A DNA stretch of 42,608 nucleotides, from positions 1 to 42,608 of IMG/VR virus record IMGVR_UViG_3300050821_001772, one strand, 5' to 3'. Under the pieces are notes generated by a model. The model searched no databases, was not told the origin of the DNA, and was given only the letters and a program-made list of their open reading frames with translations. The translations under genes and the position numbers were made by a program. Of this stretch, positions 15,691-23,052 are shown piece by piece (the first letter of the stretch is position 1; every line of letters starts with the position of its first letter). This DNA comes from a virus.

Positions 15691-16071
15691 TTAGAGGTGG
15701 AAGCTGAACGGACCGGAGAGCGCGACCTCGAAGATGTCTCCCGAGACGGCGCTTTGCAGCGCGCGGCCGAGAATGACGTTCCCCGTGGTGGTCGTGGTGA
15801 TCGCGTGGCCGCTGCCATCGCTCGTCACGCAGTCGCCTGCGGTGATCGTTCCGCCGGCGATGACCTTCGTGCTGCCGCCCCAACGGACGACGGCCGGTTC
15901 ACCTGCCTTCGGCTTGTTCTGGAGGACTCCGATGATCGGGTCGGTCGCGGCGGCGGCAATGACCACGTTCTGGTCTACCGTCGTCGAGATTTTCACGATC
16001 ACGAACTCCGCTGCGGAGAGGTCGCCCGTCGAAACGAAGGACTTCTCAAAATCTCTTACTGCTACGGACAT
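15691..16071 (-). CDS. DUF2190-type capsid decoration protein
   Basis: This 126-residue protein has the DUF2190 layout: 'd.s...y.fV......vv.aa..t....Gvlqn...aG....v...G...v.aGg.it.Gd.v..d..G.a.......~v.G.al...~.G....v.l'. Visible pieces are QNVVIAAAATDPIIGVLQNK, TKVIAGGTITAGDCVTSDGS and GRALQSAVSGDIFEVAL. These proteins form trimers on the outside of capsids. It lies between the protease-scaffold gene and the capsid gene, as usual. Confidence 0.88.
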   Translation of the reverse strand: MSVAVRDFEKSFVSTGDLSAAEFVIVKISTTVDQNVVIAAAATDPIIGVLQNKPKAGEPAVVRWGGSTKVIAGGTITAGDCVTSDGSGHAITTTTTGNVILGRALQSAVSGDIFEVALSGPFSFHL

Positions 16072-16099
16072 ATAATTTTAAGGTTAGTTGTTGAGTAAA

Positions 16100-16843
16100 T
16101 TACTTCTGCGAAGCCACCAGCTCGTCGCGGTAGCGCTTCTCGAGCCCGTCGTTCTCCGAGAACGCTCGCTTGAGCGCGTCCGAGTACTTGAGGGTCTTGT
16201 CGCTTGCCATGATCGCCGTGACTTTCATGTCGAGCTCCTTCTCGACGGTGCCTGCACCAGCGCCTGCGCCGGTGTCGCCCACCTCTTTGAAGACCTTCGC
16301 GTCCGGCAATTGGCCGATCAAGTCGGCGAACACCTTGCGCTGGTCGTCATTGAGTGTCTGCATGAAGGAACGGATCGTGTCCTCGCTTTTCGGCAAGAAC
16401 CGGCCCGCTTTGTTGCTCTCGCTCATCACGAGTGCGGTGACCGCAGTGTTGAGCTTCGCCTTTTCGAGCTCGGCGAATGCGGAAGCGCCCTTGTCCGCCT
16501 GCCCCTTGAGGGCTGCGTATTCGGCTGCGCTGATCTGCACGTTGCCCTTTTCGTCGGCTACGAGCTTTTTCGATCCGTCGCGGTTGAGACCCTTGGCCTC
16601 GTTCGCGTCGCCTTCGGCTTTCTCCGACGCAGCCTTTTTGGACGCACGCTTTGCAGCCTTGCGCTTTTTGGTGTCGTCGTCGTCGCCATCCTGATCCTCG
16701 TCCGATTCGTCGTCGTCGTTCGAGTCCTCAGCGTACTGAGTCTTTTGCGCCTCGGACATTTCGTCCTTGTGCTTTTTGAGGAAGTCTTTTTCCTCGGCGG
16801 TGCGCTCGCCCTTTTTCTTCTTGAGAATGTCTGCGATGTTCAT
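16100..16843 (-). CDS. Possible independently translated scaffold protein (internal start)
   Basis: Within the protease gene an in-frame ATG at 16843 (MNIADILKKKKGERTAEEKD) begins exactly where the protease domain ends and the charged scaffold begins. It is preceded by the AT-rich stretch AGCGATAAAAAT, which looks like the leaders of other genes here and stands out from the GC-rich surroundings. A nested scaffold start is established for lambda C/Nu3 and many gpI-type proteases. The product would have 247 residues. Confidence 0.4.
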   Translation of the reverse strand: MNIADILKKKKGERTAEEKDFLKKHKDEMSEAQKTQYAEDSNDDDESDEDQDGDDDDTKKRKAAKRASKKAASEKAEGDANEAKGLNRDGSKKLVADEKGNVQISAAEYAALKGQADKGASAFAELEKAKLNTAVTALVMSESNKAGRFLPKSEDTIRSFMQTLNDDQRKVFADLIGQLPDAKVFKEVGDTGAGAGAGTVEKELDMKVTAIMASDKTLKYSDALKRAFSENDGLEKRYRDELVASQK

Positions 16844-17623
16844 ATTTTTATCGCTAAATTTGTTGATTAAGTTTTTGTCCGAAAACACTACCGCTTCGAG
16901 CTCCTTGAAGTACGGGCTCTTAGTGAGCGCGCCTCCAGTGAGAACGTTTTGGTATACCTCGTGCGTTTCGGGATCGGCGTATTCGAGGTAAAACTCCGGC
17001 GAGAAAAACTTGTATTGCTTGTCGCTCAAAGTTTCTTTCCCGAGCTGCGTCCAGTCTACCATGCCCCAGAGACCAGTGTCGCGTGCTTGCACCTGAGTTA
17101 TCCACCCCTGCGCTGGGAGCTCGCTCATGTTCTCGTGGCCGGCAGTAATGAAAACGCCCTTGCGGAGGTTCGCGTTGAAGTTCTGCGCGAACTGCTGGAT
17201 GTCGCGCGGGCTTATCACGATCGGCCCGTAGGCGTCGTGATCCCACGCGCCGATCGGGATGAGGTGGATCCACTGAGGAATCTGTCCCGCTGCGGTGCTG
17301 TCGTCGAACTCGAACGGAAACACGCCGACGTACTTCGAGCTCGCGCGTGCCTTGTTGAGCGCGGCCTCGAGCTTGGTGCGGATCGCCGCCTTCTCGCCTT
17401 CGGGGATGCCTTCGGTTTGGTCCAAGCGGGCGAGTGCGTTGCGCGTGTGCGGCAGGTCTACCTTGCCGTCAGCGTCCTTGTACGGCAGGTGGCGCAGCGA
17501 TCGCGGCGTCGTTTTGCCGTCGCTGTCTTTGGTGCCGCCTTTTTCGATGTACGCGAACGAGGAGTCGGGAAGGTCGTTCTTTTCTTTTGTGCTCCACTCT
17601 GCGAACTGGACGTGCTTCGTCAT
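16100..17623 (-). CDS. Head maturation protease with C-terminal scaffold (Mu gpI-like)
   Basis: This is a 507-residue protein. Residues 1-~90 carry a small extra domain (FAYIEKGGTKDSDGKTTPRS, LRHLPYKDADGKVDLPHTRN) often seen in front of phage proteases. Residues ~95-260 match Mu gpI/protease-type sequences (IHLIPIGAWDHDAYGPIVIS, then LRKGVFITAGHENMSELPAQ and SDKQYKFFSPEFYLEYADPE): the H in GHE and the S of FFSPEF-like strands suit a serine protease. From residue ~260 comes a highly charged, helical scaffold region (ADILKKKKGERTAEEKDFLK; DDDESDEDQDGDDDD). Upstream are a TTGACT and a TATCAT, the latter 6 bases before the ATG. An internal ATG at 16843 may give free scaffold. Confidence 0.85.
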   Translation of the reverse strand: MTKHVQFAEWSTKEKNDLPDSSFAYIEKGGTKDSDGKTTPRSLRHLPYKDADGKVDLPHTRNALARLDQTEGIPEGEKAAIRTKLEAALNKARASSKYVGVFPFEFDDSTAAGQIPQWIHLIPIGAWDHDAYGPIVISPRDIQQFAQNFNANLRKGVFITAGHENMSELPAQGWITQVQARDTGLWGMVDWTQLGKETLSDKQYKFFSPEFYLEYADPETHEVYQNVLTGGALTKSPYFKELEAVVFSDKNLINKFSDKNMNIADILKKKKGERTAEEKDFLKKHKDEMSEAQKTQYAEDSNDDDESDEDQDGDDDDTKKRKAAKRASKKAASEKAEGDANEAKGLNRDGSKKLVADEKGNVQISAAEYAALKGQADKGASAFAELEKAKLNTAVTALVMSESNKAGRFLPKSEDTIRSFMQTLNDDQRKVFADLIGQLPDAKVFKEVGDTGAGAGAGTVEKELDMKVTAIMASDKTLKYSDALKRAFSENDGLEKRYRDELVASQK

Positions 17624-17629
17624 GCCGCA

Positions 17630-17663
17630 ATGATAGCACCCAGTGGAGAGTGCGTGAAGTCAA
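17630..17663 (-). promoter_or_regulatory. Candidate promoter before the protease gene (TTGACT ... TATCAT)
   Basis: TATCAT (17635-17630) ends 6 bases before the ATG at 17623. TTGACT lies at 17663-17658, giving a spacer of 22, too long for a standard sigma-70 promoter, so the pair may not be one unit. ATATCCACA, close to a DnaA box, lies immediately upstream of the TTGACT, as TATCC boxes do at three other TTGAC promoters in this genome. Confidence 0.4.
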
Positions 17664-17674
17664 GTTGTGGATAT

Positions 17675-17977
17675 TCAGTCGAGTTCCGGCAGGTCGACGG
17701 TCTGGTTTGCGAGTGCGTGCGTGCAGTCGCTGAGGAATTGTATCCGGCCGTCGGTAACGAACGAGTGGCAGCGTCGTGCTTTTCTCCACTCCTCGAACCC
17801 TTCAATCGCGTCGGGGTTCGCTTCCCACATCACGAGTATCGACGGCGTGAATGTCGGTCGATCGAGCGACTCGTTCCACGTCCAGCGCGGCGTTTGTATC
17901 TGGTGCAGTGTGTTGCAGCCCGGGCACTTGAAGGCCACGTAGGTGATTCCGCCCGCGGTCATCGGCTCTACCTTCAT
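17675..17977 (-). CDS. DUF6527-type zinc-binding phage protein
   Basis: This 100-residue protein matches the DUF6527 pattern: CPGCNTLHQIQTPRWTWN (C-x2-C plus H), then DRPTFTPSILVMWE and, near the end, CHSFVTDGRIQFLSDCTHAL followed by ANQTVDLPEL. The two C-x2-C/H clusters suggest a bound zinc ion. The family is common near structural genes of tailed phages, but its function is unknown. The start overlaps the stop of the 17974-18159 gene as ATGA, so translation is probably coupled. Confidence 0.85.
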   Translation of the reverse strand: MKVEPMTAGGITYVAFKCPGCNTLHQIQTPRWTWNESLDRPTFTPSILVMWEANPDAIEGFEEWRKARRCHSFVTDGRIQFLSDCTHALANQTVDLPELD

Positions 17978-18159
17978 GCGCGCTTCGGTACGAGCTTCAC
18001 CTCGAGGTACCCACCGAATAGTCGTCGGAAGGTATCACACGAAACTCTGCGTCTTATGTTGTACATTTCTTCCATCGAAATAGTGTTGATGTGGAGTGTG
18101 CCGCCGATGACCTCATGTCGCACGGCAGCCAATTGCAAATACTTTTGTTTTCGCTTCAT
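17974..18159 (-). CDS. Small protein starting at the 3' end of the tmRNA
   Basis: This 61-residue protein starts MKRKQKYLQLAAVRHEVIGG and is basic and mixed alpha/beta, with no known family. Its ATG begins with the A of the tmRNA's encoded CCA end (18159). The stop overlaps the next start (ATGA), which supports real coding. Because tmRNA 3' processing would cut exactly at its start codon, the two products would compete for one transcript unless a shorter internal start (MEEMYNIRRR) is used. Confidence 0.55.
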   Translation of the reverse strand: MKRKQKYLQLAAVRHEVIGGTLHINTISMEEMYNIRRRVSCDTFRRLFGGYLEVKLVPKRA

Positions 18160-18579
18160 GGTGGAGCTGGCGGGAATCGAACCCGCGTGTCGCTTGTTCT
18201 CGTTCACAACGTCTACGATGCGTATCCGGCTGCGCGCCGGCGCGTTGTCGGTGAGGCTTTTCAGACCTCGCTCCGATCGGTTGGCCGGAAGACCGGCAGG
18301 CGTATGAATAGCCCTTAACTACGGTGCTGCGTTTTGTTTGACGGACGCCTCGAGCAGCTCGGTCGTCCAACGGCTCGTGATCACGCCGCCACCGATACCA
18401 GCCGTATCTGTCGGTGGAGACGCAGCTCTACGCGAACGCTGGCGTCCGTAAGGACGCGACGGTCGGGAAGAACTGGGAGACAGTTGCTTTCGCATTTGTC
18501 GTGTGCCCGCTTGTTGAGGTCGGGCGCTCATGCATCGCATTGTGAAAGAGCATCAAACGATCGAAGCCAAGTCAGCCCC
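18159..18579 (-). ncRNA. ssrA: Transfer-messenger RNA (tmRNA)
   Basis: The 421-nt RNA starts GGGGCTGACTTGGCTTCGA and ends with a T-arm (GGGTTCGATTCCC) and CAGCTCCACCA with encoded CCA; GGGGCTG pairs with CAGCTCC. A long P2 helix pairs the region after the 5' end (TCGTTTG, CTCTTTCACAA) with TTGTGAACGAG and CAAGCGA before the T-arm. Pseudoknot 1 is visible as GAG-GCCCG-CTC-CGGGC. Eleven nt after it, as in E. coli, a GCG resume codon opens a 21-codon tag beginning AKATVSQFFP and ending LRTPAFA at TAG in the loop of a CAGC/GCTG stem. tmRNA rescues stalled ribosomes and tags the peptide for proteolysis. It lies inside the head gene cassette. Confidence 0.96.
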
Positions 18580-18583
18580 AGTC

Positions 18584-18630
18584 GGTCGAGCGGTGAGCGT
18601 CGCGTGCGCATGACGTTTGAACGCTCGACC
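18584..18630 (-). other. 9-bp stem directly upstream of the tmRNA 5' end
   Basis: GGTCGAGCG and CGCTCGACC pair perfectly around 29 bases, ending four bases before the tmRNA 5' end. Two more short hairpins lie further upstream (GAAA-loop at 18700-18715, GAA/TTC-loop at 18651-18667). Together they form a structured pre-tmRNA leader, possibly guiding 5' processing. The rest of 18580-18797 holds only the candidate promoter and the terminator. Confidence 0.45.
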
Positions 18631-18726
18631 TTGTGCCGGTCTCCAGCTTAGTCTCCGGCGAAGCCGGAGGAACTCATGACTGCACCACGGTGAGTAAAGA
18701 GCTTTCGCTCTTAACCGCTGTCGTTC

Positions 18727-18754
18727 ATTGTATCAAAAAGGCACCCCGCAGCAA
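18727..18754 (-). promoter_or_regulatory. Weak candidate promoter for the tmRNA
   Basis: TTGCTG (18754-18749), 16 bases, TACAAT (18732-18727). The -35 lies in the terminator hairpin. Transcription would start near 18720 and give a leader of about 140 bases. Confidence 0.35.
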
Positions 18755-18764
18755 CGGCGGGGTG
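18735..18764 (-). terminator. Rho-independent terminator after the small zinc protein gene
   Basis: On the minus strand CACCCCGC and GCGGGGTG form a perfect 8-bp stem around a 7-base loop, followed by CCTTTTTG. It separates the portal-zinc protein transcript from the tmRNA unit. Confidence 0.85.
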
Positions 18765-18797
18765 TGAGTTGTCCGGCTGCGTAGGGCATTGCCGGTA

Positions 18798-18998
18798 TCA
18801 GTTGCAGCGGCGTCTCCACTGCAGGTAGCAGGAGTCGGCGGGGTTGTCGCCCTGCTCCTGCTTGCAGAAGAACTTCGTGCCGCTTGGCGAGGACGCGACG
18901 CAGCGCTCGGCTCCGAGCCATGTGCCGCAGTTCGAGCATTGAACGCCAAGGGCCGGTTCTCCGCCGTTGACGTGGTGGAGTGGTGTCGGTTGTACCAC
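18798..18998 (-). CDS. Small zinc-ribbon-like protein (GTG start, strong RBS)
   Basis: This 66-residue protein starts at GTG 18998. Cysteines are arranged as CSNCGTWLGAERC, then FFCKQEQGDNPADSCYLQW and a C-terminal RRRCN; the first C-x2-C and later cysteines suggest metal binding. The leader holds AAAGGAGG six bases before the GTG, a perfect match to the usual 16S 3' end and by far the strongest Shine-Dalgarno site in the window. It sits between the portal gene and a terminator. No family is recognised. Confidence 0.65.
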   Translation of the reverse strand: MVQPTPLHHVNGGEPALGVQCSNCGTWLGAERCVASSPSGTKFFCKQEQGDNPADSCYLQWRRRCN

Positions 18999-19048
18999 GT
19001 GATCCTCCTTTCAAGGAACAGGCCTTTTACCGTCGTGCTTGGGACGTC

Positions 19049-21526
19049 CTATTCCTTTGCGAGTGCCTGTCGCTTGACGTACTGCTCTGCGAGCGACCCG
19101 GGCTTCGTGATCGGCGCTTTCGGCTGCACGAGCTCGTTGGTCTGGCCGCCGTAGTAGGCACCGACGTTGTCCGGCACGCCGTCCACTGGCGGGGGATTCA
19201 CTTCGTCCTTGAGGATCGCGACCCAGATGCCGCGGCAGTTGCTGTGGAAGATGTCGGTGCTGCCCCACTCGTCGTCGGCGTCGACTACCCTTCCGTCCAT
19301 GCTGATGCAGAAGTTGCACGTTTTGTCGTCGAGTATTTCCGATCGCTGCAGGCCGTGAATGTCGTCCTTGTTGCGGTCAAAGACGGCGTTGCGTCCGTTG
19401 TTGATGCCTTGGCCCACGAGGATGTTCGCAGTGTCGGTTATGTTCTGGTCGATCGCGTCGTCGAGGTCTTTGTCGATCTGGCCGGCTGCCTGCAGTGCGG
19501 GCTTGCCGCTCTTGACGGCGTTTGCGATCGCGATCTTTGCGGTCGCGTTCAAGTCCGCTGCGGTCTTGCTGGCGATGGCGTCAGCGAGCATGTCGATCGT
19601 CGCGAGGTCTGATTGCGAAGCGCCCGGGCGCGCGCCGTATCCGAGCTCCTGCGTCGCCGTGCTGCGTCCGTAGGCGTGTGCCTGCGTCATCGCGGTGGTC
19701 AGGATGTCCTTGTACTTTTTCTCGAAGGTGATCGTGAGGGCTGCGAGGCCGGCGATGTCCGCCGTCGTCAAGAGGTCGTGCACCTTGCTCATGTAGTCGG
19801 TCTTTGCTTTCGTGAGCGCGTCGTTCGCCGGTCCGGTGAAGTCGTCCTGCAGCTTGTCCATCATTTCCTGCATCTTGCCCCAGTCGACTTTCGTCTCGCT
19901 CGCGGTCAACGGCCGCCAGCTGGCGAAGCCCTCGGCGACGTTGAACGTCCGCTTGAGGCGCGTGCCGTGGTCGTGCGTGTGCGCATGCTGCTGCGGTTGC
20001 GGCTTGGGCGGTTTCTCGGGCGTGGACGGTTTGCCGTTCTTGCCCTTGCTCGGCTTCGGTTTCACCGCCGGCTTTTTTCCTTTGCCTTTGGTCGCAGCGT
20101 CCTCGTCGTCAGCATCGCCTGCAGCGTCCTCGACGTCGTCGTTGCCGCTATCCTCATCCGGTGCCGGATCGTCGAGGCTCTCCTCGTCCGGCTCATCCTC
20201 GGCTTGCTCGTCGATCTGTTCCTGCGTGAGCGGAGGAAGCCCGAGGAGCGTGCGCATGTATTGCTGGTCGTCGGTCGTTGGCGTGATCGCTCCGGCCGTA
20301 ACGAGCTGCGCGTATGCGGTGCCCACGGCGGTGATGTCGGCCTTGGCGATGCCGTTGTAGTCGAGCACGGGATACGCCTCGACGTTGTTGAAGTTGAGGT
20401 CGACGAGCTCGCGGATCACGTCGCGGTTTATCACCGTTATGATCGTGTTGGCGAGCGCTTCCATGCTCTTGAGGAAGAGGTCGCTGTGGTCCTGCGAGAG
20501 CGCGCGGCTGCCGCTGTTCGCCTTGCTCTGGCCCAGCTCGAGGAATTGGGCGAGGACGCTTTGCAGGATTTGTTTGTTGTGGTGTTCGATCGCCGTCGAC
20601 GGATCGCGCGTGCTGCGCGCGTTCATGTCGAGGAAGCCTACCTCCATCGTGTTCGGGAACACGAGGAACTGGCGCTGGTTGGCGCGCAGGTTGCTCAGCA
20701 CCTTTTCGGCGCGCTTCTCGTCGTTCTCGGTGTAGCCCTGCGGCATCTTGGCGAACGGGACGCCGAGCGCCTGTCGCTCGAAACCGAGCGCGTCGATCGC
20801 GTAGTACTTGCTCTTGCGGTACCAGTGCTGGTACGCCGATCGCAGCATGCTCGTGCCCCACCAGTTGTCGCCTTCCCTTTCGTTGACGAAGATGGCGAGC
20901 TTGCTGCCCGGTATCTGGGCTAGCACGCCGTCCTGCCTGATCTGCTGGATGCCGAAGGTGCGGTCGGCGAGCTCCCACATCAAAATGCTTTTAGGCAGGC
21001 GCGGTGCGAACTTCTGGAGCGTGACGTAGGTCTTGCCCTCGAACTTGTACGTGCCGTAGACCTTCTCGAAGAGCATCACGCCGAATGCGGTCATCAGGAG
21101 CGCTTGGCGGAGGATGTCGTCCCATGCCATGTCCTCGATCCAGTCGAAGAGCGCGTGGCGCACGAACTCCGCTTGCTCTTTTGCAGCAGGGGAGTCGCCG
21201 GCTTCTTTGATAAACCACTCGGCGCGGCGGATCGGCAGCGTGCATGCGAGCAGCGCGGCGCGCACGGTGCCGTCGCTCTTGCGCATCTTGTCGTAGATAG
21301 CGATGCCTTGGATGCCTTGGAGCTCGCCGAGGTACTCCTCGGTAATGATGCCGTGGAGTATCCGCGTGCCGGAGTCGCCGGCTTCTTGGCGCGGCTGGCT
21401 GCTCTCGAGCGAGTGCGAGGGCGCTGTCTTTTGCAGGTTCTTTTGGATGCTGATCGGCACGCCCGTTTCGCTCGGCTCGAGGAACCGGAGGCTGTCAGCG
21501 GTGAGTCCTGTGTTTTTTATTTCCAT
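19049..21526 (-). CDS. Portal protein fused to MuF-type head morphogenesis protein
   Basis: This is an 825-residue protein from ATG 21526. Residues ~1-430 match Mu gp29-type (DUF935) portals (ILHGIITEEYLGELQGIQGI, then MRKSDGTVRAALLACTLPIR, KEGD-like linker and WWGTSMLRSAYQHWYRKSKY). A disordered acidic stretch (EDEPDEESLDDPAPDEDSGN) and a lysine/proline linker (~440-520) follow. The last ~300 residues are a MuF domain ending SEILDDKTCNFCISMDGRVV and FHSNCRGIWVAIL, where C-x2-C and H-x2-C are typical. Portal and MuF are usually separate genes, so this is a natural fusion. The portal forms the DNA entry ring; MuF proteins help head assembly or are ejected. Confidence 0.9.
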   Translation of the reverse strand: MEIKNTGLTADSLRFLEPSETGVPISIQKNLQKTAPSHSLESSQPRQEAGDSGTRILHGIITEEYLGELQGIQGIAIYDKMRKSDGTVRAALLACTLPIRRAEWFIKEAGDSPAAKEQAEFVRHALFDWIEDMAWDDILRQALLMTAFGVMLFEKVYGTYKFEGKTYVTLQKFAPRLPKSILMWELADRTFGIQQIRQDGVLAQIPGSKLAIFVNEREGDNWWGTSMLRSAYQHWYRKSKYYAIDALGFERQALGVPFAKMPQGYTENDEKRAEKVLSNLRANQRQFLVFPNTMEVGFLDMNARSTRDPSTAIEHHNKQILQSVLAQFLELGQSKANSGSRALSQDHSDLFLKSMEALANTIITVINRDVIRELVDLNFNNVEAYPVLDYNGIAKADITAVGTAYAQLVTAGAITPTTDDQQYMRTLLGLPPLTQEQIDEQAEDEPDEESLDDPAPDEDSGNDDVEDAAGDADDEDAATKGKGKKPAVKPKPSKGKNGKPSTPEKPPKPQPQQHAHTHDHGTRLKRTFNVAEGFASWRPLTASETKVDWGKMQEMMDKLQDDFTGPANDALTKAKTDYMSKVHDLLTTADIAGLAALTITFEKKYKDILTTAMTQAHAYGRSTATQELGYGARPGASQSDLATIDMLADAIASKTAADLNATAKIAIANAVKSGKPALQAAGQIDKDLDDAIDQNITDTANILVGQGINNGRNAVFDRNKDDIHGLQRSEILDDKTCNFCISMDGRVVDADDEWGSTDIFHSNCRGIWVAILKDEVNPPPVDGVPDNVGAYYGGQTNELVQPKAPITKPGSLAEQYVKRQALAKE

Positions 21527-21531
21527 GGGTA

Positions 21532-23052
21532 TCAAAATTCCTTATCTAAATCGCCAGAGGTGATCGGCGTGTCGCCGCGCATCTCGAGCGCTGGAGAATA
21601 GTGCGCCGTGTTCTGCTGCTCAGCAGTTCGGGCCGGCGTTGCGATCTCGGTGAGCTCGCCCTGCACGTGGAGCACGCGCATCTTGACGGCGATGCTCCAA
21701 TGCTTGAGCGCGCACATGAGAGCGTCGGGAATGTGGTCGTCCTTTTTGACCGGCTTGTCCGTTCCCTCTTGGTATCGGTAATTCTTGAGCTGGTAGTAGG
21801 CATCGCGGAAGCGCTTGGGCATCTTGATGCGGCGCTGCTCGAAGTAAGCGCGAAGGTTGCCGAGCATGCCGACCGTGCCGATCTCGCCCGGGCCGCCCGG
21901 CTTACCGAACTTCTCCGTGCCGAAGTTGACGTCGATAACTTCGCACCCGATGTTTTTAGCAGCGAGCGCATTGCGCAGCTCTGGGTTTGCAAAATTGCCG
22001 CTGCCGATGTCTGCATAAATATATCGGATGCCGTGTGCCTCGACCTTCTTGACTATCTCCACAATGATGCTCGAGAGCTTTTCCTCGTGGTAGTTCTTGT
22101 TGTCGACTACCGCGACGATCCCGTCCGTCATCGCCATCACTTCAACGACGGCGGTCATTGTGGAGAAGCCCCAGTCGATGCCGAGCACCGCGGCTGCTCC
22201 TTGCGTAAAATTGTAGCACGTTTCTTTTGTGTCATCGTACACCGCACTGTCAACATCCTCGGGTTTGAGAATGAGCCCGCTCGCGCTCGGCTTGCTGCCG
22301 AGGTACTCGACCTCGAACCAGTCGGCGGTCGGTTTCTCGCGCCATGCCTGCACGATGTTCTCGATCGGTATCCAGCCTTCCGGATCGCCGGTGCGGTTGC
22401 CGGCAAAGGCGCGCAGCGTGTCGATGCCGGAGATATTGCGCACGTCCTCGCGCTGCCAGAACGAAAGCTCAAAGGGCAGGCACACGTCGAAGATGTCCCA
22501 CTGGATGCGATGGTATCCCTTTTCCACAGCGTCGTCCCACGTCTCGGCAAACCTGCCGAATATCTTGTGAAAAGTGCTCGCCATGATGACGAGCGGGAAG
22601 TTGCTGTCGTTGACCATCGGGAGCGCGGAGTCGATGAGCTCGTCGCTGGTCTCGCAGGTTTCGTCGCTGATCAAGACGTCGGGGTGTTTGCCGCGCACCT
22701 GCTTCGGGCTGGCGGTGACGCATGAAAAGTCGTTCTGATTCCAGCCGGTCGTTTTGCTCGCGGTGACGTTGCCCTCGATGCTCTCGTGCACGCTCGGGTC
22801 CATTTCGCAGTAGTCTTGAAAATATCCGTAGACGATCTCGGCCTGCACCTGCGAGCCGCCCATCGTCACCACCTTGCGTCCTTTCAAATACCAGAGGTCG
22901 AAGCCGACGGTGCCGAGCAGTTTGCTCTTACCACCACCGCGCGGTGCTTTGATGATGATACGTTGATGCCCTCCATTCCAGATCGCGGCGTAAGCACTGC
23001 GGATCGCCTTCGGCCACTTCATCGGCTGGCGCCCGGGATAGCTCCGGTGCAT
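21532..23052 (-). CDS. terL: Terminase large subunit
   Basis: This is a 506-residue protein from ATG 23052. The frame is open to 23169 and another ATG lies at 23022 (MKWPKAIRSAY), so the exact start is uncertain. The ATPase half has Walker A in APRGGGKSKLL, Walker B in DVLISDETC and a coupling segment in VIMASTFHKIFG. The nuclease half has the acidic triad in LGIDWGFSTMTAVV, YIYADIGSGN and DHIPDALMCALKHW. It packages DNA into the prohead and cuts it. It overlaps the small subunit gene by about 125 bases and stops 5 bases before the portal start. Confidence 0.93.
   Translation of the reverse strand: MHRSYPGRQPMKWPKAIRSAYAAIWNGGHQRIIIKAPRGGGKSKLLGTVGFDLWYLKGRKVVTMGGSQVQAEIVYGYFQDYCEMDPSVHESIEGNVTASKTTGWNQNDFSCVTASPKQVRGKHPDVLISDETCETSDELIDSALPMVNDSNFPLVIMASTFHKIFGRFAETWDDAVEKGYHRIQWDIFDVCLPFELSFWQREDVRNISGIDTLRAFAGNRTGDPEGWIPIENIVQAWREKPTADWFEVEYLGSKPSASGLILKPEDVDSAVYDDTKETCYNFTQGAAAVLGIDWGFSTMTAVVEVMAMTDGIVAVVDNKNYHEEKLSSIIVEIVKKVEAHGIRYIYADIGSGNFANPELRNALAAKNIGCEVIDVNFGTEKFGKPGGPGEIGTVGMLGNLRAYFEQRRIKMPKRFRDAYYQLKNYRYQEGTDKPVKKDDHIPDALMCALKHWSIAVKMRVLHVQGELTEIATPARTAEQQNTAHYSPALEMRGDTPITSGDLDKEF

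Noticed and set aside
18319-18540. Open frames inside the tmRNA (73 and 85 residues)
   Set aside because: They cross the conserved helices and pseudoknots of the tmRNA; only the short tag frame is meaningful.
18159-18579. tmRNA 3' end as a phage attachment site
   Set aside because: Integration at tmRNA genes is common, but no integrase or flanking direct repeat is visible and the whole tmRNA is present.
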